Assembly: GCA_050011415.1 (NCBI GenBank)
Contig: JBEKJD010000001.1
Location: 1-45,430, forward strand
Source: JADFXI01 sp050011415
GTDB taxonomy: Bacteria; Nitrospirota; Thermodesulfovibrionia; Thermodesulfovibrionales; Dissulfurispiraceae
Length of the DNA: 45,430 nucleotides
Reading direction: 5' to 3'
The position numbers were made by a program, and so were the translations under genes. Below, piece by piece: positions 33,933 to 40,645 of this stretch; positions within the stretch are counted from its first letter, which is position 1, and each line of letters begins with the position of its first letter. The notes beneath the pieces were generated by a model, which made no database searches, had not been told where the DNA came from, and saw nothing but the letters and a program-made list of their open reading frames with translations.

Positions 33933-34997
33933 ATGACAATGAATGTACAAGGTTATGCAGCACAGTCCGCCAAGGATGCCTTAGCTCCATTTCGCTTTGA
34001 ACGCCGCGATCCGCGGCCTGACGACGTGGCTATCGAGATACTCTACTGCGGAGTATGCCATTCTGACCTGCATACCGTCCGCAATGACTGGGCCAGTTGG
34101 TTTCCCACAACGTACCCGGTCGTGCCCGGCCATGAAATTATTGGCCGCGTGACAAGCGTCGGAAAGGATGTCAAACGCTTCAAACCTGGCGATCATGTCG
34201 GTGTCGGCTGCATGGTTGATTCCTGCCAGAAGTGCACAGCCTGCGAAGAGGGACATGAGCAGTATTGCTCGGAGATCGCAACATTCACCTACAACCATGT
34301 TGACCGCCGTGACAAGATGCCGACCTACGGCGGATATTCCGAGAAGATCGTGGTATCGGACAAGTTCGTGTTGAAGGTTCCCGATGGGCTGGATCTGAAA
34401 GGGGCAGCGCCTCTTCTCTGCGCGGGCATAACCACTTGGTCACCGCTCCGCCATTGGAAAGCGGGAAAGGGCAGCATGGTGGCTGTTATCGGCCTCGGCG
34501 GACTAGGTCACATGGCGCTTAAACTTGCGAATGCGCTGGGCGCCGATGTCACGCTGTTCACCCGTTCAGAGGGCAAAGAGAAGGACGCGCGCCGTCTGGG
34601 CGCTCACAATGTCGTGCTCTCTACCGACAAAGGCCAGATGGCATCCGTGCAGGGACGTTTCGATCTGATCATCGATACCGTGCCCTATGTCCATGACCTC
34701 AACCACTATCTGCCGACGCTGACGATAAACGGTACGCTGGTGCTTCTCGGTTACGTGGGTGATCTGGAGCCGATGCTGAGCACCGTTCCTTTGGTGATGG
34801 GGCGGAGATCGGTCGCAGGGTCAGTCATCGGAGGCATCGCCGAAACCCAGGAAATGCTCGACTTCTGTGGCAAACATAGCATAATTTCAGATATTGAAGT
34901 GATTAAGATTCAGGATATCAATAAAGCGTATGAGCGCATGCTGAAAAGCGACGTGAAATACCGCTTTGTGATCGATATGGCCTCGTTGAAGGTCTGA
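33933..34997 (+). CDS. Zinc-dependent NAD(P) alcohol dehydrogenase, YahK/CAD-like
   Basis: The 354-residue medium-chain dehydrogenase has catalytic zinc ligands C42 and H67 (GVCHSD; PGHE), a structural zinc site C98/C101/C104/C112, and a Rossmann motif GLGGLGH. It resembles YahK and cinnamyl-alcohol-dehydrogenase types that reduce aldehydes with NADPH. Shine-Dalgarno aggagg precedes ATG. It lies 26 bases after the aldo/keto reductase. Confidence 0.95.
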   Translation: MTMNVQGYAAQSAKDALAPFRFERRDPRPDDVAIEILYCGVCHSDLHTVRNDWASWFPTTYPVVPGHEIIGRVTSVGKDVKRFKPGDHVGVGCMVDSCQKCTACEEGHEQYCSEIATFTYNHVDRRDKMPTYGGYSEKIVVSDKFVLKVPDGLDLKGAAPLLCAGITTWSPLRHWKAGKGSMVAVIGLGGLGHMALKLANALGADVTLFTRSEGKEKDARRLGAHNVVLSTDKGQMASVQGRFDLIIDTVPYVHDLNHYLPTLTINGTLVLLGYVGDLEPMLSTVPLVMGRRSVAGSVIGGIAETQEMLDFCGKHSIISDIEVIKIQDINKAYERMLKSDVKYRFVIDMASLKV

Positions 34998-35016
34998 TAA
35001 CGAAGGAGGTAATACA

Positions 35017-35412
35017 ATGGAGATAAAGCGAAGCGGCTCACAACCATCCGGCAAGGGACCGGCAGAATATTTTACCGGAACGGTGCGTGTTGATCCACTT
35101 TTCAACGCGCCCGATCCCGCGCGTGTACTAGGCGCGCTGGTCACATTCGAACCCGGCGCCCGCACGGCGTGGCACACCCACCCTCTGGGCCAGACGCTGA
35201 TCGTCACGTCTGGTTGCGGTCTGGTACAGCGCTGGGGATATCCTGTAGAGGAAATCCGTCCGGGTGACGTGGTTTGGATCGCCCCTGGTGAAAAGCATTG
35301 GCACGGCGCCGCGGCTACAACGGCAATGACGCACATCGCAATTGTGGAACAGGCCGACGGCAAAAGCGCCGACTGGATGGAACATGTCAACGACGAACAA
35401 TACCGCGGGTGA
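35017..35412 (+). CDS. Cupin-domain protein
   Basis: The 131 residues hold one cupin domain: GARTAWHTHPLGQTLIVTSG (H53, H55, Q59 as metal ligands) and a second His-rich motif GEKHWHG. It resembles cupins that accompany AraC/aldo-keto reductase/dehydrogenase clusters and are often annotated as mandelonitrile-lyase-like. Shine-Dalgarno aaggaggt is present. Function is not known from sequence alone. Confidence 0.9.
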   Translation: MEIKRSGSQPSGKGPAEYFTGTVRVDPLFNAPDPARVLGALVTFEPGARTAWHTHPLGQTLIVTSGCGLVQRWGYPVEEIRPGDVVWIAPGEKHWHGAAATTAMTHIAIVEQADGKSADWMEHVNDEQYRG

Positions 35413-35458
35413 TCGTACGCCTTTGAAAAGGCCTCTTATCGAGAGGAGGGGTTAAATT

Positions 35459-35596
35459 ATGAGTGTAAGCGAAACGGCAAACAAAAACCATGAGGCACTG
35501 TTCCCAAATCATAAATCAACATTAAAAAAAACAGATCCTGAACTGATAGAAGTATTCGATAATTTTGCTTTTGACGAAGTGCTTGGGTTCTGTTGA
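35459..35596 (+). pseudogene. Truncated carboxymuconolactone decarboxylase-family gene
   Basis: A good ribosome site (gaggagg) and ATG open a 45-residue frame whose text (HEALFPNHKSTLKKTDPELI...FDNFAFDEVL) is the start of a family of about 130-residue AhpD-like proteins. The match stops at DEVL; the next residues GFC and a stop do not belong to the family, and the rest of the gene is missing. The break lies only about 10-15 bases from the stop of yqgE on the opposite strand, so a deletion or insertion boundary has removed the 3' two-thirds. Confidence 0.8.
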
Positions 35597-35600
35597 TACT

Positions 35601-36263
35601 TTATTTTTCACGATTCATCACTTCCAGGGAAGGAATGGTTTCAATCAACTCCGGCCAGACAGATGAAGCCGGTTTGTCAAAGAGAAACTTTGCGTCGGCT
35701 TCGGTCACAAGCCAGTCGTTTCTTGAGATTTCGCGTTCGAGCTGTCCCGGCGCCCAACCCGCATAGCCTGCGTATACACGGAATTGTTCATCAGCTCCGG
35801 GATTATCGATCATGCGTTTGAGATAGCCGGTATCTGAACTTATGTATACATGATCGAATAACTGCAGTGATCCAGCTGGCGGCGTGCCGGACCGTATTAT
35901 CATCATTAACTGCTCCATCGCAACCGGCCCTCCCATGTAAAGGGGATCATTTCTTTTCAACATACCCTTTATGTCAGGTAACACTTCGGAAAGTCCCACT
36001 TTGGTAGGATGGTTGATGATCACACCCATAGCGCCATTCTTATCGTATGAGATCACGTAAATAACTGATTCCATGAACAGCGGGGCCCTCATATTATTGC
36101 CCGCAACGAGGAAAACGCCTTTGGCAAGAGCGGGGCGGGTTGAGCCGGGATATACGGCACTGTGCCCGAATGAAACCGCAATCACAGAAATCGCAATAAC
36201 CACAAGAGCGGATATTGCCGATGCCCGGCTGCCCGGGAACTGTCCGCGTCCGGCGTTAATCAT
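35601..36263 (-). CDS. YqgE/AlgH family protein with an N-terminal membrane segment
   Basis: The 220 residues contain the DUF179 fold from about residue 47 (GVFLVAGNNMRAPLFMESVIYV...GAMGVIINHP...GGPV) to the end (YAGYAGWAPGQLEREI). Usual YqgE proteins are about 185 residues and cytosolic. This one has a 46-residue extension with a hydrophobic helix (17-33), like a signal peptide or anchor. Its ATG abuts the fumC stop, so the start is firm. Function of the family is unclear. Confidence 0.9.
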   Translation of the reverse strand: MINAGRGQFPGSRASAISALVVIAISVIAVSFGHSAVYPGSTRPALAKGVFLVAGNNMRAPLFMESVIYVISYDKNGAMGVIINHPTKVGLSEVLPDIKGMLKRNDPLYMGGPVAMEQLMMIIRSGTPPAGSLQLFDHVYISSDTGYLKRMIDNPGADEQFRVYAGYAGWAPGQLEREISRNDWLVTEADAKFLFDKPASSVWPELIETIPSLEVMNREK

Positions 36264-37658
36264 TCATGCCTCGTTTACCATTTTTTTTATATCGAGATAG
36301 GCGTCAATCTCTTTTTCGGACAGGAGGCCGGATTCAAGCAAGACATCCCTGATCCTGCGTTTTTCAGCAAGGGCCTTTTTTATTATCCCGGCTGTCTTTT
36401 CATACCCGAGGACCGGCACAAGCGAGGTGGCTATTATTGGATTTCTTTCAAGCAACTCCTTAACATGCTCAACGTTAACGACCATGCCGCTTACCGCCTT
36501 GTCGGCAAACAACCGCATCGCGTGTGACATGATATCAATAGATTCCAGTATGGAATATCCGATTACCGGAAGCATGGTATTAAGCTCGAATTCGCCGAGC
36601 GAGCAGGAGACTGTAATGGTGGTATCGTTGCCCATCACCCTGGCACAGGCCATTCTGCCTGCCTCCGCGATCACGGGGTTTATCTTCCCCGGCATAATAG
36701 AGGAGCCGGGCTGTAAAGACGGCAGCAGTATTTCAGCAAGCCCTGAATGAGGGCCGCTGTTCATGAGCCTTACATCGTTTACGATCTTCATCAGGCCGAC
36801 CGCGATAGTTTTTAACTGCCCTGAAAGCTCTGAGGCGATGTCCATTGAGGCCTGGGCTTCAAAATTATTATCGGCCCTTGCAAAAGGTATATCTGTTATC
36901 TCACCGATGACCCTGATAACCCTTTCGCTGAATCCGGGGTGGGCATTCAGCCCGGTCCCAACAGCAGTGCCGCCAAGGGGCAACTGAGCGAGTCTCGGCA
37001 GTACACTCTCTATTCTGGCAATGCCCAGCCTGATTTGTGCGGCCCATCCGGAAATTTCCTGGCCAAAAGTAAGGGGCACAGCATCCATCAGGTGAGTTCT
37101 CCCGGTTTTTATCACGCTATTATATTCCTGCTGCTTTTGAGAAAGAACATCAAATAAATGCTTTAGCGCCGGCAGCAGGGTATTGTTCACTTCGAGATAG
37201 GCCGCTATGCGGATTGCAGACGGAATCACGTCATTGGACGACTGTCCCATGTTTACGTGGTCATTGGGATGCACCGGCAAAGTTGAATGCTTATACCCCG
37301 TAAGCAGCTCGTTGGCCCGTGTTGCCGCCACTTCATTCACATTCATATTTGTGGACGTGCCGCTTCCTGTTTGAAAAACACCGAGCGGAAATTGCCCTGC
37401 AAGTTTGCCTTCCATAATCTCTTTGCAAGACCTGAGTATGGCATCTGAGATATCGCCTTTGAGCAATCCAAGATCTGTGTTGGCAACAGCGGCGGCATAC
37501 TTGATTATGGCAACGGAACGTATGAACACTTCAGGTAATGTCAGGCGGCCTGCTGCAAAATTCTCTATCGCCCGCTGCGATTGGGCCCCCCAATATGCAT
37601 CGGCGGGGACCTTGACCTCACCCATACTGTCCCGTTCTATTCTGTAGTCTTCAAACAT
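36264..37658 (-). CDS. fumC: Class II fumarate hydratase
   Basis: FumC interconverts fumarate and malate in the citric-acid or reductive pathway, without iron-sulfur cluster. The 464 residues begin MFEDYRIERDSMGEV and carry VHPNDHVNMGQSSND, GTAVGTGLN and the superfamily signature GSSIMPGKINPV. The longest frame adds 46 residues that are read-through of the upstream amrS region; the family start is at 37658. No Shine-Dalgarno is present; a TATAAT (37665-37670) lies 6 bases upstream, as for the leaderless malic enzyme gene, although its -35 is poor. It runs directly into yqgE. Confidence 0.97.
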   Translation of the reverse strand: MFEDYRIERDSMGEVKVPADAYWGAQSQRAIENFAAGRLTLPEVFIRSVAIIKYAAAVANTDLGLLKGDISDAILRSCKEIMEGKLAGQFPLGVFQTGSGTSTNMNVNEVAATRANELLTGYKHSTLPVHPNDHVNMGQSSNDVIPSAIRIAAYLEVNNTLLPALKHLFDVLSQKQQEYNSVIKTGRTHLMDAVPLTFGQEISGWAAQIRLGIARIESVLPRLAQLPLGGTAVGTGLNAHPGFSERVIRVIGEITDIPFARADNNFEAQASMDIASELSGQLKTIAVGLMKIVNDVRLMNSGPHSGLAEILLPSLQPGSSIMPGKINPVIAEAGRMACARVMGNDTTITVSCSLGEFELNTMLPVIGYSILESIDIMSHAMRLFADKAVSGMVVNVEHVKELLERNPIIATSLVPVLGYEKTAGIIKKALAEKRRIRDVLLESGLLSEKEIDAYLDIKKMVNEA

Positions 37659-37675
37659 AAGACAATTATAACAGA

Positions 37676-38686
37676 CTACGGCATACCTATGCCGTCGATC
37701 CTTGAGCCGCACTTCTGACAATGGGAATCTTTCATGCTGATGCGGGTCAGCGAGAACCCGACTCGTTCTATCAGCAGCGTGCCGCAGGACGGGCACAGCG
37801 TATTTTCACCGCCTGCACCCGGGACATTGCCTTCATAAACATATTTCAAACCGGTTTTCAGACCGATCATGCGTGCGCCTCTTAAAGTATTTAGCGGCGT
37901 CCTCGGTTTATCAAGGAGTTTATAGGTTGGATAGAACTGGCTTACGTGCCACGGGATAGCGGCATCGACAGACTTTATGAACTCAGCGGCAAAGGTTAGA
38001 AAATCATCGGAATCGTTATAATCAGGGATGATAAGTGTGGTCACTTCAACCCAGACCCCTAATTGCTTCATAAGTTTAATAGTGTCGAGCACTGGCTGAA
38101 GCCTTGCTCCGACAACCTTTCTATAAAAGGCATCGTCTCCTTTTAAATCAATATTGTTGGCATCAAGGTAGGGCGCTATAAGCCGTATCGCATCAGGGCT
38201 GGTATAGCCGTTGCTGACAAAGACATTCCTGATGCCCTTCTTGTGGGCCAGTCGGGCACAGTCATAGGCAAACTCAAAAAATATCGTGGGCTCGGTATAG
38301 GTGTAAGATATGCTTTCGCATCCGCTGCGCCAGGCCTCTTCAACGACCTGCTCCGGTGACATCTCTTCGCCCGGGATATCCTTATTCTGCTTCGGGAACT
38401 GAGATATCTCAAAATTCTGGCAGTGCAGGCACCTGAAATTACATCCGACAGTGGAAATAGAAAAAGAACTCGAACCGGGATAAAAATGAAAAAGGGGCTT
38501 TTTCTCAATCGGGTCTATATGCTTTGCAACAACTTTGCCATACACAAGGGAATAAAGCGTTCCCTCAGTGTTTTCCCTGACTCCGCAAATGCCGCGCTTC
38601 CCCGGTGAAATGGTGCAGTGCTGAGGACAGAGGAAGCATTTTACCTTTCCTTCGTCAAGTTTTTCGTAGAGCCTGGCTTCATACAT
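37676..38686 (-). CDS. amrS: AmmeMemoRadiSam system radical SAM enzyme
   Basis: The 336 residues have an N-terminal Cys-rich lead (C17, C20, C24, C34), the radical SAM motif C82-X3-C86-X2-C89, a TIM-barrel continuing through NIDLKGDDAFYRK, and two C-terminal CXXC pairs (CPSC, CQKC) that look like a zinc ribbon. This is the pyruvate-formate-lyase-activase-like member of the AMMECR1/MEMO1/radical-SAM trio of uncertain function. The two partners are not in the window. It lies 3 bases after a DUF2934 gene and 17 before fumC. Confidence 0.9.
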   Translation of the reverse strand: MYEARLYEKLDEGKVKCFLCPQHCTISPGKRGICGVRENTEGTLYSLVYGKVVAKHIDPIEKKPLFHFYPGSSSFSISTVGCNFRCLHCQNFEISQFPKQNKDIPGEEMSPEQVVEEAWRSGCESISYTYTEPTIFFEFAYDCARLAHKKGIRNVFVSNGYTSPDAIRLIAPYLDANNIDLKGDDAFYRKVVGARLQPVLDTIKLMKQLGVWVEVTTLIIPDYNDSDDFLTFAAEFIKSVDAAIPWHVSQFYPTYKLLDKPRTPLNTLRGARMIGLKTGLKYVYEGNVPGAGGENTLCPSCGTLLIERVGFSLTRISMKDSHCQKCGSRIDGIGMP

Positions 38687-38689
38687 GCA

Positions 38690-38965
38690 TCAAACTGTTT
38701 TTTTCGGTTTAGCAGTCCTCTTTGCTGGAGCCTTCATAGGCTTGGTATCTACAGTTTTTTTTGCGGCTGCCGGGGCAGAGGCCGCCTTCTTGACCGGCTC
38801 CTCAACAGTCGGTTCAGAATGCTTCTTGCGGCTTTGTCCTCCGTCGAGACGGCTCTTGACGATCCGTTCAGCTTCAACCCAGTTCTCAAGATCACGGCCC
38901 GGCATGCACCCGCTTTTCATGTACAGCTCATGGGCGGTCTTGGCAATTTCTTCTTGGATATTCAT
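38690..38965 (-). CDS. DUF2934 protein with a Lys/Ala/Pro-rich tail
   Basis: The 91 residues have an N-terminal DUF2934 domain (about 3-40, IAKTAHELYMKSGC..ENWVEAERIV) and a low-complexity tail rich in Lys, Ala and Pro (about 44-91), similar in composition to histone H1. DUF2934 has no settled function; the tail suggests nucleic-acid binding. A strong aaggagg precedes the ATG. It is followed within 3 bases by the radical SAM gene. Confidence 0.85.
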   Translation of the reverse strand: MNIQEEIAKTAHELYMKSGCMPGRDLENWVEAERIVKSRLDGGQSRKKHSEPTVEEPVKKAASAPAAAKKTVDTKPMKAPAKRTAKPKKTV

Positions 38966-39052
38966 TATAAAACCTCCTTAGACCATATTTGATTATCAAT
39001 AGTAACATCGTTTTAAAGTTAAAGCAACATGTCTGAATGACAAGAATGAACG

Positions 39053-39799
39053 CTAAGTCTTTATAGTTTGATTATCAGCTTTGCCTGAAGGATTGATGCT
39101 GTTAAGTGCAACATTTTGGATCTCTGATTGCCCGGAGGTCATATTCCTGAGATCGGCAACTCTGTTCATCCATCCCTTGAGGTACCTGGCATACCGCCCG
39201 GGTCTCAGTTCAGCCAGGCGGGTATAGCGCCTGGCCCGCATTTCCAGATATATCCCGGTGTTGCCGCCCGATTTTTTCAACAGCTTTACAGCAGCAGCAG
39301 GACTATTCACATAGGTATCGAAATGAACAAGGCTCAGTGGATACGGCAACGACGCAGCCCCGGATTTGTCCCATATTTTCTTATAAACAGCTTCGGCATC
39401 CGCCCTGGTTATATTCCTGATGTTGCCCTTATACCCATATTCCTTTGCCGTGGATTGCAGTATGCCGAACCTGGATGATTCCGCGCCGCCGTCGCGCTGC
39501 ACATAGGCGCTACCCTCATGTTTAAGGACAGTCGCAAGTATCTCTTTGAACCTGCTGTTGTCCCTGTCGTTAACTAATGGAGGACCGGATGACTGCAGGG
39601 GCGGGAATGATTGTACGGCCTGCCCCTTGTCTAATAGCTCCGAATGGTTGTCAACCTGGTTCAGCGATGCTGAAAGCAGTGCTTCGAAAGAATTGCTGCC
39701 GGCAATGGATACGTCTTTGGAAAGGAGCTTGGCAATAAGGAGCATCTGTTGCTGGGGATCAACTGGGGCGATATCTTTGATGTCCTTAGGCACTGTCAT
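39053..39799 (-). CDS. Glycoside hydrolase family 108-like muramidase
   Basis: The 248 residues have a disordered N-terminal part (1-80) and a GH108-like domain (about 84-215): EILATVLKHEGSAY with the likely catalytic E95, SSRFGILQSTAKEYGYKG, LVHFDTYVNSPAAAVKLL and YLKGWMNRV. GH108 enzymes are phage or secreted N-acetylmuramidases. No signal peptide is visible and no phage gene lies nearby, so it may be a domesticated endolysin or an autolysin exported in another way. I choose the ATG at 39799 (agagga upstream) and not the TTG two codons before. Confidence 0.82.
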   Translation of the reverse strand: MTVPKDIKDIAPVDPQQQMLLIAKLLSKDVSIAGSNSFEALLSASLNQVDNHSELLDKGQAVQSFPPLQSSGPPLVNDRDNSRFKEILATVLKHEGSAYVQRDGGAESSRFGILQSTAKEYGYKGNIRNITRADAEAVYKKIWDKSGAASLPYPLSLVHFDTYVNSPAAAVKLLKKSGGNTGIYLEMRARRYTRLAELRPGRYARYLKGWMNRVADLRNMTSGQSEIQNVALNSINPSGKADNQTIKT

Positions 39800-39969
39800 T
39801 TGCAAATCCTCTTACCAGAGCTTTTTTGCATCTGTTTGTTATCGATATGATTCTAACATAACAGGAGGTAAGGTTTCATGTTGAAACTGCAATTCAGACA
39901 GTAGATGTTGTCAAAGCTTGTCGAATATGCAATAATAGTAGTTCAAAAAATATTACGGTGGAGGTCAGC

Positions 39970-40563
39970 ATGAGATCTGTTAAAGCATTACTTATAATTT
40001 TGTTGGGGCTGGCAGTTGCCGTTTCCGCTTACGCCGAAATAAGAAATAAAAAGTTCACTAAAGAGGAGATCAAGAAAATGGCTGATACGAAGGCGGTTAT
40101 CGAAACAAAATTCGGGAAAATTAAAATTAAATTCTTCCCTGAAGTTGCACCTAATCATGTTAACAATTTTATCGAACTCACCAGGAAAGGGTTTTATGAC
40201 ACTACCACTTTTCACCGCGTCATACCCGATTTTATGATCCAGGGCGGTGATCCCAATTCGAAAAACCACGATAAATCAACACACGGAATTGGCGGACCTG
40301 GATACGCGCTCAAAGCGGAATTCAACGACACACCTCATAAGAGAGGGACCCTTTCAATGGCAAGATCCGCCAGCCCGGACAGCGCCGGTTCGCAGTTCTT
40401 TATCTGCGTCGCTGATTCACCGTTTCTTGACAGGCTGTATACCGCCTTCGGTGAGGTCGTGTCAGGGATGGATGTTGTTGACAAGATTGTGAGCCAGCCA
40501 AAGGATGCGAATGACAACCCTAATGAGCGTATTGAAATGAAAATAAAGATAATAGAAAAATAG
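39970..40563 (+). CDS. Secreted cyclophilin-type peptidyl-prolyl isomerase
   Basis: The 197 residues have a signal peptide (to about AYA, residue 22) and a compact bacterial cyclophilin domain: FHRVIPDFMIQGGDP, GTLSMARSASPDSAGSQFFI, FGEVVSGMDVVDKI. It accelerates proline isomerisation in envelope proteins. The start has ggaggt five bases before the ATG; an upstream GTG is less likely. Its stop codon overlaps the start of the palindrome at 40562. Confidence 0.93.
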   Translation: MRSVKALLIILLGLAVAVSAYAEIRNKKFTKEEIKKMADTKAVIETKFGKIKIKFFPEVAPNHVNNFIELTRKGFYDTTTFHRVIPDFMIQGGDPNSKNHDKSTHGIGGPGYALKAEFNDTPHKRGTLSMARSASPDSAGSQFFICVADSPFLDRLYTAFGEVVSGMDVVDKIVSQPKDANDNPNERIEMKIKIIEK

Positions 40564-40645
40564 GTCATAGGTGATAGGTCATGGGTCATAGGTTCGAAAA
40601 CAGACTTTTTATATTTTCCTATAACCTATTGCCCATTGCCTGTTC
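40562..40645. repeat. Intergenic palindrome with arms of 7-base tandem units, overlapping two stop codons
   Basis: The left arm reads aggtcat-aggtgat-aggtcat-gggtcat; the reverse complement of the right arm reads aggcaat-gggcaat-aggttat. It lies between convergent genes and contains part of the cyclophilin stop (40561-40563) and the uvrA stop (40619-40621). The end of UvrA (about the last seven residues) is encoded by the repeat. The AT-rich loop (cagacttttta) resembles that of the element at 4957. Confidence 0.78.

Noticed and set aside
35594..35596. UGA ending the truncated decarboxylase as a possible selenocysteine codon
   Set aside because: The sequence beyond the UGA does not continue the family, and the match is already lost before it.
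37679..37694. CGGCATA-CC-TATGCCG palindrome at the end of amrS
   Set aside because: It lies in coding sequence with no T-run and no good -35 position; a chance palindrome is as likely as an operator for fumC.
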